Of a stretch of DNA of 64,000 nucleotides, positions 1 through 6,819 are shown piece after piece (position 1 is the stretch's first letter; every line of letters starts with the position of its first letter). Below the pieces are notes generated by a model. It made no database searches. It worked only from the letters and a program-made list of their open reading frames with translations, and had not been told where the DNA came from. This stretch comes from Simiduia litorea (GTDB lineage: Bacteria > Pseudomonadota > Gammaproteobacteria > Pseudomonadales > Cellvibrionaceae), in the NCBI RefSeq assembly GCF_042853465.1, contig NZ_AP031497.1, positions 4,154,001-4,218,000 on the forward strand. Direction: 5' to 3'. The position numbers were made by a program, and so were the translations under genes.

Positions 1-298
1 CCTCTTCCTCTTTAGCTGCCAAACGTTTTTCGAGTTCTTTGATGCGTGTTTTAGCCGACTGCAATGCCTGCTGATCTTCTTTGGAGGGTTTAGGTGGTGA
101 TTTGACAACCATATACTTATTCTCGGAAAGGCGACCTTCTTTAAATTCTTGTCGCCAACGATACAGCATGACTGGATGAATCCCCAGCGCTTCTGCGACG
201 TCTATCGCCTTAACGTGCTTGCGCTTACTGAGTTTGACTGCATTTATCTTGTAGGCCAAGGTATAGCTGTCGTAGTGACTTTTATTCGTTATTCCCAT
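1..298 (-). CDS. IS3-family transposase OrfA, copy 1, partial
   Basis: This is the 5' part of the helix-turn-helix OrfA, matching the intact gene at 5891-6253 from its ATG (complement of 296-298) on. The 3' end lies beyond the window. OrfA supplies the DNA-binding and leucine-zipper part of the OrfAB transposase. The N-terminus holds the HTH (residues about 15-50, with VAEALGIHPVMLYRWRQEF), followed by a charged coiled coil. The copy is probably intact outside the window. Confidence 0.9.
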   Translation of the reverse strand, partial: MGITNKSHYDSYTLAYKINAVKLSKRKHVKAIDVAEALGIHPVMLYRWRQEFKEGRLSENKYMVVKSPPKPSKEDQQALQSAKTRIKELEKRLAAKEEE

Positions 299-354
299 TG
301 TGAACCCCTTTAGCGGATTAGTAATTTACTGTCCGTTAAAGTGGTGCAGGTCTA
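1..354 (-). mobile_element. IS3-family element, copy 1, cut by window edge
   Basis: These bases match 5956-6309 of the complete copy at 5033-6309; I saw no difference by eye. The right terminus, read inward, begins TAGACCTGCACCACTTTA and ends at 354. It joins directly to the distal half of an attC site (355-404). The other half of that attC, and the rest of the element, lie left of the window. Confidence 0.9.
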
Positions 355-404
355 CAGCGTAAGCCGTCCCGGCCCGATAGGGCCGTACAAGATGCGCTTG
401 TTAT
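355..404 (-). other. attC site of cassette 24, distal half only
   Basis: This is the attC end carrying the R'' box (TTGTTAT on the + strand) and the L'' arm, interrupted at 354/355 by the IS. The remaining sequence (GCGTAAGCCGTCCC...) resembles the attC at 3751-3838, so the missing half should begin TAACGCC. Confidence 0.85.
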
Positions 405-410
405 AAATTT

Positions 411-665
411 TCACTCTAATCCGTAGTTTTGAGCAAAGTTTTTATAAAAATCAGCCCATGATTTTGGAGAGTGATTTTTAATAGCTTCTTCGTAACAGTG
501 CTGAGCTTGTTCTTTCAATGCCGACTTCTCCTCATCACTAAAAGACTCGAATTCTGATGCAATACCCTCTTGTATATCTACAATAGTGTCTTCATCAAGT
601 TCTTCCGCTTCTAATATGTCCAGATAACCCATAATGGTTAAAAGGCAGTCTGCAATATTCTTCAC
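411..665 (-). CDS. Cassette 24: small acidic protein of unknown function
   Basis: I do not recognise this 84-residue protein. It is acidic and looks helical, with no membrane segment, signal peptide or cysteine pair; the N-terminal half is rich in Glu and Asp (EAEELDEDTIVDIQEG) and the C-terminus is aromatic (SWADFYKNFAQNYG). The start is GTG (complement of 663-665), chosen because an AGGAG Shine-Dalgarno lies five bases upstream. It fills one integron cassette, with attC 684-767 upstream and the IS-split attC 355-404 downstream. It would be transcribed as part of the array. Confidence 0.8.
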   Translation of the reverse strand: MKNIADCLLTIMGYLDILEAEELDEDTIVDIQEGIASEFESFSDEEKSALKEQAQHCYEEAIKNHSPKSWADFYKNFAQNYGLE

Positions 666-683
666 GATCTCTCCTTAGATTTA

Positions 684-767
684 TAACGCTCGGTTTAGGC
701 GCGGCTGGAGCGAAGCGTAAGCCGTCGCAGCCGCGCATTTTGCGGCGAACCTAAAACCGCTTGTTAT
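684..767 (-). other. attC site of cassette 23 (family B copy 1)
   Basis: It starts TAACGCT and ends TTGTTAT on the + strand. The outer arms CGGTTTAGG and CCTAAAACCG are complementary apart from the usual extrahelical bases. It matches the attC at 2991-3074 by eye. Confidence 0.93.
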
Positions 768-849
768 TTGCCGCTGGTTTGCACCTGCTACAACGCTGGA
801 TAGCGGAGCGGTAGCGAAGCCAGTGGCCGATTATTTGGGTAAGAATACC

Positions 850-987
850 TTACTTGACCCCTTTTGGAACCCACTTAGGGCAACCCACGATGTAGGCATG
901 CAATACGCCTTGCGCGGCTAACTTACTATTGGCACCAAGAAGGAAACTACTGAACTTCTGAAGCAGCACATTCCTTGATGCTGGCAT
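850..987 (-). CDS. Possible 45-residue ORF in family B cassette, copy 1
   Basis: An ATG-started frame (complement of 985-987) runs to a TAA at 850-852 and would encode 45 residues beginning MPASRNVLLQKF and ending PKWVPKGVK. No convincing ribosome site precedes the ATG and I recognise no family. It is the only ATG-started frame of useful length in this cassette, and the second copy preserves it. It could be a genuine small protein, a decayed gene, or chance. Confidence 0.3.
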   Translation of the reverse strand: MPASRNVLLQKFSSFLLGANSKLAAQGVLHAYIVGCPKWVPKGVK

Positions 988-1056
988 GCCGACTTACTGG
1001 CACACTTTTGAATTACAAACTAAAACCGAAACAAACTTAAAAAAGGTAAGGCGAAA

Positions 1057-1153
1057 TAACGCCTTGGTAACCCGCCGGAACGGAGTTGAAGTTTTGTGCT
1101 ATTTAAGCACAAAACGCGCAACGCAGTGGAGGTCGGATTGACCAACTTGTTAG
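1057..1153 (-). other. attC site of cassette 22
   Basis: It starts TAACGCC and ends TTGTTAG. It has a long internal palindrome (TTTTGTGC...GCACAAAA) that lengthens the hairpin to 97 bp. Confidence 0.9.
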
Positions 1154-1162
1154 CTTTTATTC

Positions 1163-1555
1163 TCATTGAACTTTAAACTCACTTTCAATAACTATTTCTT
1201 TAGCATAATTCAATGATTCTAAATCGCTTCTTCCATACGCCATAAAACTGTCTTTTAACGACCATTCATTTTCACTGAGACTACCTACGAACTCTTTACG
1301 CTCCTCGTTTAAGTGCTCCACTTCTTCAGTTAGGAGCTCTAGTTCGTATTCTCCTTCCGTATTTTGTTGCCACCACGTGCTAAATTCCTCGAGCGCCTTT
1401 TGGTCATTCCTTGCATTTACAACAAGAGTGGTCATAAAAACAAGATCTTCCGCATTCACTTCTGCATCATTATTTTCGTCTTGAATTAATATCACAGAAT
1501 CACCATCAGCGAATTCACTAGGAAAATTATTAGTTTTTAATAGGTAATACTTCAT
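1163..1555 (-). CDS. Cassette 22: soluble acidic protein of unknown function
   Basis: The 130-residue product begins MKYYLLKTNNFPSEFADGD. I do not recognise its family. It is acidic, with no membrane segment or signal peptide; the middle is helical and Glu-rich (ELELLTEEVEHLNEE). The frame stays open upstream through the attC at 1574-1650, but the start at 1553-1555 is chosen because GGGGGAG lies just before it and the upstream frame is only attC sequence. It lies between attC 1057-1153 and a family A cassette. Confidence 0.8.
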   Translation of the reverse strand: MKYYLLKTNNFPSEFADGDSVILIQDENNDAEVNAEDLVFMTTLVVNARNDQKALEEFSTWWQQNTEGEYELELLTEEVEHLNEERKEFVGSLSENEWSLKDSFMAYGRSDLESLNYAKEIVIESEFKVQ

Positions 1556-1573
1556 TCTCCCCCCCTGTGAAGC

Positions 1574-1650
1574 TAACGCCGGTGGCAAGGGCGAGGCGCG
1601 ATTAGCGCCGAGTCCAGCAGCGATAGCTGCGACTTGGCCACCCTTGTTAA
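1574..1650 (-). other. attC site of cassette 21 (family A type)
   Basis: It starts TAACGCCGGTGGCAAGGG and ends CCCTTGTTAA. The GGTGGCAAGGG and CCACCCTTG arms pair. Five other attC sites between 9656 and 11530 have nearly the same sequence. Confidence 0.93.
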
Positions 1651-1877
1651 GGTTGCGATCTGCCGCACCAACAACAGAGTACGTTGTGGAGCGCAAGCGA
1701 AACCGTAACCACTAATTTTACCCGCAAGAATGCCACACTTGACGACCTTACGAAACTCTCTAGCGATATGGGAAATATGACTTACTAGAAGCGGCACTTT
1801 CCTTGATACCGATAGACTTGAATACAGCACTTACTTTTTAAACAGTACGAACTCGACAACAAAATCGCAGAGCACAT
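1574..1877 (-). repeat. Family A ORF-poor cassette, copy 1
   Basis: This cassette (attC plus a 227-bp body) belongs to a five-member family with copies at 9656, 9953, 10846 and 11149. The body is full length but differs by substitutions and small indels. Near the cassette 5' end its first 60 bases match copy 3 (9953-10258), yet a one-base loss breaks the short frame that is open in that copy. I see no gene with a normal start and ribosome site. Confidence 0.9.
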
Positions 1878-2014
1878 TAACGCCGCCAACAGGGGCAGCC
1901 AGCATGCAGCGCTTTTTGTGATATCTTGGAGCGATAGCGACAACACAAAAAGCGCGGAGTGTTGGCTGTCCTAGCCGCTGTCTTTTGGCGGCTAAACCTG
2001 CTTGGCCTTGTTAT
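1878..2014 (-). other. attC site of cassette 20, long form
   Basis: It starts TAACGCCGCCAACAGG and ends GGCCTTGTTAT. At 137 bp it is the longest attC here; the extra length is an internal palindrome around GCTTTTTGTG...CACAAAAAGC. Confidence 0.88.
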
Positions 2015-2016
2015 GT

Positions 2017-2571
2017 TCATATACCCAGATAGATAACAAGCTCTTTACCTTCTACCGCCACTTCTTTCAACACAGCATATGCCGCGGCCTGTTTTAAGTC
2101 TGCCTTCTTCAAAGTATAGATAGGGTTCTTTGAAAAATATTCATTCAATGCTTTTTCTAAGGCCTTACTCACCTTTGGCGTAATATTGTCAGCCAACCCC
2201 TGAACCGAAAGGCTCTCTATTACAGGATCTATAAGGAAAAATTGTCCTCCCTCGGAAACATAAGTCACACCGCCAGATAGATCTAAGGAACCACCTAGAG
2301 GCTTCGGATTATCATTAAGTTTTATATTTAACTCGACGTCCATGCCTCCATTAATCTTTCCAGAACCTTCAATTAACTCGATCCTAGGGTTCTGCAATGT
2401 GACATCAATTATGAATAGATAGGTCTTCGTTAGAGGTAATTTTTGCTCCATCGTAGCTACTATTTGAGATTCAGGAATTCTGACAGTGTATTCTTTGCCA
2501 GAAAAATAGACATACGCACTTATTAGTGTGAGTAGTAGTGACGATGCCACTATGAGCAGTTTACTTTTCAT
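2017..2571 (-). CDS. Cassette 20: DUF1439-family envelope protein
   Basis: This 184-residue protein resembles DUF1439 proteins such as the E. coli lipoprotein YceB. An N-terminal hydrophobic segment (residues about 3-22) is followed by an extracytoplasmic beta-rich domain opening with the IPESQI element and closing with a Tyr/Leu/Lys-rich helix (YTLKKADLKQAAAYAVLKEV). Unlike YceB it has no lipobox cysteine, so it is probably anchored by an uncleaved signal. The start at 2569-2571 suits the AGGAG upstream; an ATG one codon earlier is an alternative. DUF1439 function is not established. Confidence 0.82.
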   Translation of the reverse strand: MKSKLLIVASSLLLTLISAYVYFSGKEYTVRIPESQIVATMEQKLPLTKTYLFIIDVTLQNPRIELIEGSGKINGGMDVELNIKLNDNPKPLGGSLDLSGGVTYVSEGGQFFLIDPVIESLSVQGLADNITPKVSKALEKALNEYFSKNPIYTLKKADLKQAAAYAVLKEVAVEGKELVIYLGI

Positions 2572-2586
2572 CATTCTCCTTAAACA

Positions 2587-2666
2587 TAACGCCGCCATAA
2601 AACGCGCGACGCAAGGAGCGTCGTAGGCCGCGTTTTTTTGCGGCCGATTTTTAATGGCCTTGTTAA
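2587..2666 (-). other. attC site of cassette 19
   Basis: It starts TAACGCCGCCATAAAACGC and ends GGCCTTGTTAA. It is nearly identical to the attC at 11988-12066, which suggests that cassettes 2 and 19 share an attC lineage. Confidence 0.92.
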
Positions 2667-2676
2667 ATGCTTCATG

Positions 2677-2973
2677 CTATGGAAACCGAACTTCACTAAA
2701 CCGCATGCATTTAAGGCTGCCTTCTGCAAATAGAATACCTTGCTCTACCAAGTGCGCGACTCTTTGTGAATAGATAACATCGGGTATACCTTTTACAGGA
2801 CTGGGCAATTCACTCATTGTAGCCCCGACAAGGAAAGCCACCTTGCGGCTATATTTTGGATGAACGTGACTTAAAAGCATTTCGTCAATTTCTTTAATCT
2901 GCTCATCAGTGAGCGAATTCACAAGAACTTTTTCTTCTTCTGTAAGATCTCTGTCAGGAACTGGTCTTTCCAT
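2677..2973 (-). CDS. Cassette 19: DUF3658-type protein
   Basis: The 98-residue protein fits the DUF3658 pattern as I remember it: LT-E-E near the start, L-LTDEQI--ID--LLSH, then KVA-LVG, a GIPDV-Y-QR---LV--G element, and a closing RFSEVR motif at the C-terminus. It is soluble, with no cofactor motif, and its function is unknown. The start is fixed by a strong AGGAGG Shine-Dalgarno. The next cassette upstream is family B copy 2. Confidence 0.82.
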   Translation of the reverse strand: MERPVPDRDLTEEEKVLVNSLTDEQIKEIDEMLLSHVHPKYSRKVAFLVGATMSELPSPVKGIPDVIYSQRVAHLVEQGILFAEGSLKCMRFSEVRFP

Positions 2974-2990
2974 CGATACCTCCTAGCATT

Positions 2991-3074
2991 TAACGCTCGG
3001 TTTAGGCGCGGCTGGAGCGAAGCGTAAGCCGTCGCAGCCGCGCATTTTGCGGCGAACCTAAAACCGCTTGTTAT
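2991..3074 (-). other. attC site of cassette 18 (family B copy 2)
   Basis: Same sequence as 684-767, starting TAACGCT and ending TTGTTAT. Confidence 0.93.
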
Positions 3075-3156
3075 TTGCCGCTGGTTTGCACCTGCTACAA
3101 CGCTGGATAGCGGAGCGGTAGCGAAGCCAGTGGCCGATTATTTGGGTAAGAATACC

Positions 3157-3294
3157 TTACTTGACCCCTTTTGGAACCCACTTAGGGCAACCCACGATGT
3201 AGGCATGCAATACGCCTTGCGCGGCTAACTTACTATTGGCACCAAGAAGGAAACTACTGAACTTCTGAAGCAGCACATTCCTTGATGCTGGCAT
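3157..3294 (-). CDS. Possible 45-residue ORF in family B cassette, copy 2
   Basis: Identical to the frame at 850-987: ATG start, 45 residues, no clear ribosome site, no recognised family. Because the two cassettes are identical, preservation of the frame gives no evidence of selection. Confidence 0.3.
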   Translation of the reverse strand: MPASRNVLLQKFSSFLLGANSKLAAQGVLHAYIVGCPKWVPKGVK

Positions 3295-3363
3295 GCCGAC
3301 TTACTGGCACACTTTTGAATTACAAACTAAAACCGAAACAAACTTAAAAAAGGTAAGGCGAAA

Positions 3364-3451
3364 TAACGCCCCAATAACCGGCTGCTGGAATGCAGCGAAG
3401 CGGAATGTAGGCTGTCCGGCGCCGCAGGCGCGTAGTTGATTGGTTTGTTAT
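3364..3451 (-). other. attC site of cassette 17
   Basis: It starts TAACGCCCCAATAACCGG and ends GGTTTGTTAT. The outer arms CCAAT and ATTGG pair. The last base of its R'' box lies just beyond the stop codon of the cassette gene. Confidence 0.9.
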
Positions 3452-3741
3452 GTGCCGTCATTGGCAAATTTTCCTTTGTTAGCAGTATTTTTTGATGCCG
3501 CATCTAACGATATTTGCTTGTGCGTATAGTCCCCTCTAGGGCCTCTATTTTGCAACTCGGTTGATTGAGGCATAGTTTTGTCAGTGGCAAAGAAATATAG
3601 AACAGGCCCAACAAACGGAACCACTGTAACCACCGAAATTAAAATTTTAAAAACTAAATAATCTGGCTTACTCCAGAGTCTTAACAGGAGGCAAATCGAA
3701 ATCACCTCTGACGCTAAGATAAACAGATGTAATTTGGTCAT
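3448..3741 (-). CDS. Cassette 17: small membrane protein, PLDc_N-like
   Basis: The 97-residue protein has two predicted membrane helices (about residues 4-21 and 29-52) and a polar C-terminal tail. The segment LVFKILISVVTVVPFVGPVLYFF resembles the short two-helix domain called PLDc_N, found at the N-terminus of cardiolipin synthases and in small stand-alone proteins; this is a pattern match only. Its TAA stop is supplied by the attC R'' box. No strong Shine-Dalgarno precedes the ATG at 3739-3741. Confidence 0.75.
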   Translation of the reverse strand: MTKLHLFILASEVISICLLLRLWSKPDYLVFKILISVVTVVPFVGPVLYFFATDKTMPQSTELQNRGPRGDYTHKQISLDAASKNTANKGKFANDGT

Positions 3742-3750
3742 TTAGTCACA

Positions 3751-3838
3751 TAACGCCCGGTTTAGGGGCGGCTGGAGCGTAGCGTAAGCCGTCCCAGCCG
3801 CACGTTTTTTGTGCGGCGAACCTACAACCGCTTGTTAT
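3751..3838 (-). other. attC site of cassette 16
   Basis: It starts TAACGCCCGGTTTAGGGG and ends CGCTTGTTAT. It is related to the attC sites at 684 and 2991. The reading frame of cassette 16 runs 17 bases into it. Confidence 0.92.
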
Positions 3839-4097
3839 GTGCTTTTACGTAAAAATGATTATGCACAGCCAAAAAACCCGAAAATATAAAGACCACCACA
3901 ACAGGTATTAGCGGCGTAGCTATAACTGAATTCTGGAATACAAAATAGCCCCACAAAAAATAAACTAACGAAGCACTGGCAATGATAGCTACAGGTTTAC
4001 GGTGTTTTACCTGGTCTTTCCAAAGCCAGCCTAGAAGTAGAAATGGAAATAGATTCCAAAATATCCATAGTGGCACTAATACAGCATAGATGGTCAT
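3822..4097 (-). CDS. Cassette 16: three-helix membrane protein, unknown
   Basis: The 91-residue protein is almost entirely membrane-embedded, with helices at about residues 5-23, 33-52 and 57-77 and a basic C-terminal tail (HNHFYVKAHNKRL). I do not recognise the family. An AGGAA ribosome site precedes the ATG at 4095-4097. The TAG stop lies inside the attC, so the last residues are encoded by attC sequence. Confidence 0.78.
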   Translation of the reverse strand: MTIYAVLVPLWIFWNLFPFLLLGWLWKDQVKHRKPVAIIASASLVYFLWGYFVFQNSVIATPLIPVVVVFIFSGFLAVHNHFYVKAHNKRL

Positions 4098-4132
4098 TAG
4101 TATTCCTTTACTACCGAGCTTCCGTGATCACA

Positions 4133-4244
4133 TAACGCCTTGCTCAGTTGCGCGGCGGTTGAAGTAGTTTTTTGTGCAACAATGAGCGTAGCGAATGCAC
4201 AAAAAAGCGCGTAGACCGCCGCGTCAACTGGAGCAACTTGTTAT
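4133..4244 (-). other. attC site of cassette 15
   Basis: It starts TAACGCCTTGCTCAGTTG and ends GCAACTTGTTAT. The arms TTGCTC/GAGCAA and the internal TTTTTTGTGC/GCACAAAAAA stem pair over 112 bp. Confidence 0.9.
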
Positions 4245-4522
4245 AAATTATTACGGTACATACTACGATAAATTCCGAGGATGTACCCTAGGGATAGAAC
4301 CACAAAAACAATTCCGTATACCCTAAATGAAAACCAAAATGAAATCATTGCCATTAGCCCAAACAAAATGGCGCCAGAACTAAGAACCACCTTGGCCGTT
4401 TCTTTTTTTGGGGCATCGTACGGAAAGAAACTCCCCGTTTTGTATTTACGCCACAAAACAAAAATAATTAAGGGTAATAACAAAAATTGATTAACCAAAA
4501 ATCCGATGATCTCGTCCAACAT
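4241..4522 (-). CDS. Cassette 15: three-helix membrane protein, unknown
   Basis: The 93-residue protein has predicted helices at about residues 6-23, 44-63 and 66-85 and a basic loop after the first (WRKYKTGSFFPYDAPKKE). I do not recognise the family. The stop TAA is supplied by the attC R'' box at 4241-4243. The ribosome site is weak. Cassettes 15, 16 and 17 are three adjacent but dissimilar small membrane proteins. Confidence 0.77.
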   Translation of the reverse strand: MLDEIIGFLVNQFLLLPLIIFVLWRKYKTGSFFPYDAPKKETAKVVLSSGAILFGLMAMISFWFSFRVYGIVFVVLSLGYILGIYRSMYRNNL

Positions 4523-4542
4523 TGTAACGTCTCATTGATTTA

Positions 4543-4666
4543 TAACGCTCCGCTAAGGGGCCGGAGCTGCGTTGATTGTTTTGTGCGAGCGTAGCGGAAA
4601 AGCACAAAACGAGCAACGCAGCGGAGGTCCAGCCAGCTTGCTGGCGAGCCTTGAGCGGCTTGTTAT
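4543..4666 (-). other. attC site of cassette 14
   Basis: It starts TAACGCTCCGCTAAGGGG and ends GCGGCTTGTTAT. It contains a long internal stem (GTTTTGTGC/GCACAAAAC) and spans 124 bp. Confidence 0.9.
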
Positions 4667-4674
4667 GTGACTTT

Positions 4675-4986
4675 CTACAAGCACCTAAACTTACCCACCA
4701 AAGAATGACCAACTATACCGTCATTGCTGTGTGTACGAATAACAATTTCTTCTTCAGATTCTTCTAAGGTGAATTTTCCTGCCTTACACTCAGCCAATAT
4801 TGCATCAAGAGCGAAGTGATAAAGACCATTCATGTCGAGAAATTTCTTTGAATAAACGTGTATCTGATAATTGCACTCTATTCCATCACAGGCTTTATCA
4901 ACTTGGTGATACTCTACTTTTACTTGGCTATTGGTCGCACATCCCAAAATAGACGTTGCGATCAGAATTATGAATACAGTTCTCAT
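4675..4986 (-). CDS. Cassette 14: small lipoprotein, unknown function
   Basis: The 103-residue product begins MRTVFIILIATSILGC; the signal peptide ends in a lipobox with the lipidated cysteine at residue 16. The mature part has two further cysteines close together (ACDGIEC), one in the middle (ECKAG) and one near the C-terminus, so disulfides are possible. I do not recognise the family. A GTG four codons upstream is an alternative start; the ATG is preferred because the signal peptide begins there. The attC upstream of this gene is split by an IS. Confidence 0.78.
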   Translation of the reverse strand: MRTVFIILIATSILGCATNSQVKVEYHQVDKACDGIECNYQIHVYSKKFLDMNGLYHFALDAILAECKAGKFTLEESEEEIVIRTHSNDGIVGHSLVGKFRCL

Positions 4987-4999
4987 GATGGTTGTCACA

Positions 5000-5032
5000 T
5001 AACGCCCGCCACAATGGCGAGCAACGACTAGT
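5000..5032 (-). other. attC site of cassette 13, proximal half (split by IS)
   Basis: This half starts TAACGCCCGCCACAATGG. It is separated from its other half (6310-6355) by the IS at 5033-6309. Removing the IS and one AGT copy restores a 76-bp attC whose CGCCAC and GTGGCG arms pair. Confidence 0.92.
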
Positions 5033-5057
5033 TAGACTTGCACCACTTTCACGGACA

Positions 5058-5858
5058 CTAAGCATTCTTTGTTTGATACGTTTTAGGTGACACATAATTT
5101 AAGCTCGAGTGTAGTCGATCCTCGTTGTAAAACTCAACATAATCAACAATTCTAGCCACGCATTCGACCATCGTCCTGAATTTCCAATGATGTGCCAACT
5201 CATTTTTTAGTGTCTTAAAAAATGATTCTACGTATGCATTATCTGTTGGCGTGCCGGCGCGACTCATGCTACTGACCATTCCAGCATTCGTAACAATCCG
5301 CTGATATGCTTCTGAACAGTATTCAGAACCCTGGTCACTATGGAAGATGCAACCTACCTTTACGCTCTCAGATATTAGCGACATCTTTAATGCGCCGCTA
5401 ACCAAGTCGGTATCATGATAGCGCGAGAAACCCCAGCCAATAACTTTTCGTGTAAATAGATCCAGAACAGCCGCCATGTACATAGGGCCTTCTCCTGTTT
5501 TTAGGTAGGTCATATCCCCAGCCCAATGCTCGCCGAAAGCAATCGCTTTATCTTGTGTCGCCAGTACATTTTCTGCCACCAGGGAGCTGCTACCGCTGGC
5601 GCGCCTCTGCCTATATGCATGGTATATCGACTTAATGCCATTAACTTGCATCAAACGATTAATGCGCCTGCGGCTGCACGAATAACCCAAACTCTTTAAA
5701 TATGGGTGCACACGAACAGCGCCGTAATTACGTTTATGACCGACATGCGTTTCCTTAATTTGGGCAGCCAGAACTTCATCGTACTGAGCGTGATCGCTTG
5801 TATCGCGATTCCGCCAGTCATAATAACCGCTTGGTGAAACGTCGAGGTAATCACACAT
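5058..5858 (-). CDS. IS3-family transposase OrfB (DDE catalytic part)
   Basis: The 266-residue frame carries the rve/DDE integrase core. The acidic residues are visible in GDMTYL, HSDQGSEY and ESFFKTLKNE, with an HTH_21-like region near the N-terminus (NYGAVRVHPYLKSLGY). The frame is open upstream of the listed ATG and joins OrfA through a probable -1 frameshift at A AAA AAG (complement of 5939-5945), reading on as AQERYAFIEKNRD. The active product is therefore probably OrfAB; the free OrfB start is uncertain. The gene looks intact. Confidence 0.92.
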   Translation of the reverse strand: MCDYLDVSPSGYYDWRNRDTSDHAQYDEVLAAQIKETHVGHKRNYGAVRVHPYLKSLGYSCSRRRINRLMQVNGIKSIYHAYRQRRASGSSSLVAENVLATQDKAIAFGEHWAGDMTYLKTGEGPMYMAAVLDLFTRKVIGWGFSRYHDTDLVSGALKMSLISESVKVGCIFHSDQGSEYCSEAYQRIVTNAGMVSSMSRAGTPTDNAYVESFFKTLKNELAHHWKFRTMVECVARIVDYVEFYNEDRLHSSLNYVSPKTYQTKNA

Positions 5859-5890
5859 AGCTACAATTTTGTGGCTGTCTCGGTTCTTCT

Positions 5891-6253
5891 CTATGAACGC
5901 GTATCTTTCTTGCGCTGATCCAAGAAGAACCGTTTGGCCTTTTTTAGGATATTTACCTCTTCCTCTTTAGCTGCCAAACGTTTTTCGAGTTCTTTGATGC
6001 GTGTTTTAGCCGACTGCAATGCCTGCTGATCTTCTTTGGAGGGTTTAGGTGGTGATTTGACAACCATATACTTATTCTCGGAAAGGCGACCTTCTTTAAA
6101 TTCTTGTCGCCAACGATACAGCATGACTGGATGAATCCCCAGCGCTTCTGCGACGTCTATCGCCTTAACGTGCTTGCGCTTACTGAGTTTGACTGCATTT
6201 ATCTTGTAGGCCAAGGTATAGCTGTCGTAGTGACTTTTATTCGTTATTCCCAT
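5891..6253 (-). CDS. IS3-family transposase OrfA (HTH protein)
   Basis: The 120-residue protein has an HTH_Tnp_1 domain (residues about 12-55, VAEALGIHPVMLYRWRQEF) and then a Lys/Glu-rich coiled coil (residues about 75-105) typical of the OrfA leucine zipper. The frame passes through the A AAA AAG slip site at 5939-5945 and ends 16 codons later, so normal termination gives OrfA and -1 slippage gives OrfAB. It seems identical to the partial copy at 1-298. Confidence 0.92.
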   Translation of the reverse strand: MGITNKSHYDSYTLAYKINAVKLSKRKHVKAIDVAEALGIHPVMLYRWRQEFKEGRLSENKYMVVKSPPKPSKEDQQALQSAKTRIKELEKRLAAKEEEVNILKKAKRFFLDQRKKDTRS

Positions 6254-6309
6254 TGTGAACCCCTTTAGCGGATTAGTAATTTACTGTCCGTTAAAGTGGT
6301 GCAGGTCTA

Positions 6310-6355
6310 AGTTGCGAGTCCAGCCGCGCAGCGGCGTATTGGTGGCGTTTGTTAT
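6310..6355 (-). other. attC site of cassette 13, distal half
   Basis: This half begins with the AGT target duplication and ends GTTTGTTAT. Its GGTGGCG arm pairs with CGCCAC at 5006-5012 on the other side of the IS. Confidence 0.92.
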
Positions 6356-6363
6356 GGCTTGTA

Positions 6364-6708
6364 CTACCAAGCGACATCATAGAACCCCATAACCTTTTGT
6401 GTTTGTTCGTTTACTACAACGATCCAGTCACCGTGAAGTAGAGAATGGCCTTCTACGGTTTGTGCACAAGCTAAGTACACGCGGCATTCACCTTTCACGA
6501 CTTCAAATACTTTAGATGATGCTGGAACATTCGTTTCGCAGAACTTTGCATGGTCAGGATATCTCTCAATGAGTTGTGCAGTGACATTAGACCAAGCTGA
6601 TTTTTGTTGCTGAGCTGTGAAATTACAGCTCCTTTCCGCAGATGGCAGCACGCTTTCTTGAGCCGAGCATGATGCAAGAAATATACTTAGTATTAAAACT
6701 ATTCTCAT
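6364..6708 (-). CDS. Cassette 13: small lipoprotein, unknown function
   Basis: The 114-residue product begins MRIVLILSIFLASC, a short signal peptide with the lipobox cysteine at residue 14. The mature part (QQQKSAWSNVTAQLIERYPDH, then ECRVYLACAQTVEG) has four more cysteines and ends in a beta-rich segment (DWIVVVNEQTQKVMGFYDVAW). I do not recognise the family. Frames reading from further upstream would start inside the attC and are not preferred. The downstream attC is the one split by the complete IS. Confidence 0.78.
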   Translation of the reverse strand: MRIVLILSIFLASCSAQESVLPSAERSCNFTAQQQKSAWSNVTAQLIERYPDHAKFCETNVPASSKVFEVVKGECRVYLACAQTVEGHSLLHGDWIVVVNEQTQKVMGFYDVAW

Positions 6709-6722
6709 ATTACGCGTGACCA

Positions 6723-6819
6723 TAACGCCCAGCACACGGGCGGCTGAAATGTAGCGCAGCGGAATGTAAGCCGTCCGGCCCGGCGTTTTCTGCCGGGCGC
6801 ATGTGGTGCTGCTTGTTAT
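6723..6819 (-). other. attC site of cassette 12
   Basis: It starts TAACGCCCAGCACACGGG and ends GCTGCTTGTTAT. Outer arms CAGCAC and GTGCTG pair, and an inner GGCCCGGC/GCCGGGC stem adds to the hairpin. Confidence 0.92.

Larger units (their letters stand above)
684..1063 (-). repeat. Family B cassette, copy 1 (identical to 2991-3370)
   Basis: This 380-bp stretch is repeated, base for base as far as I can see, at 2991-3370 in the same orientation. The identity begins at the attC core and stops at the core of the next attC; flanks outside differ. It is therefore a whole cassette present twice. No gene of more than 45 codons with a normal start is visible in the 289-bp body. Confidence 0.95.
2991..3370 (-). 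repeat. Family B cassette, copy 2 (identical to 684-1063)
   Basis: This is the second copy of the 380-bp unit, 2307 bp from the first. The flanking cassettes are different, so the duplicated unit is one exact cassette and not a larger segment. Confidence 0.95.
5033..6309 (-). mobile_element. IS3-family insertion sequence, copy 2, complete
   Basis: This 1277-bp element has imperfect terminal inverted repeats that begin TAGACYTGCACCACTTT (left TAGACTTG..., right TAGACCTG... read inward). It encodes OrfA and OrfB with an A AAA AAG slippery heptamer between them. AGT flanks both ends (5030-5032 and 6310-6312), a 3-bp target duplication typical of IS3 elements. It sits inside an attC site, as does copy 1. 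I cannot assign the subgroup. Confidence 0.95.

Noticed and set aside
1556..1696. N-terminal extension of the cassette 22 protein
   Set aside because: It is translated attC; the ATG at 1553-1555 has a good Shine-Dalgarno.
1573..1830. 85-codon - strand frame through family A copy 1 and its attC
   Set aside because: It starts mid-body without a ribosome site and its last third is attC sequence. The matching frame in the sister copies lacks a usual start, so I treat it as part of the repeat.
3448..4522. Toxin-antitoxin pairs among the small cassettes
   Set aside because: Toxin-antitoxin cassettes usually hold two overlapping genes; these hold one membrane protein each, and no known toxin or antitoxin motif is visible.
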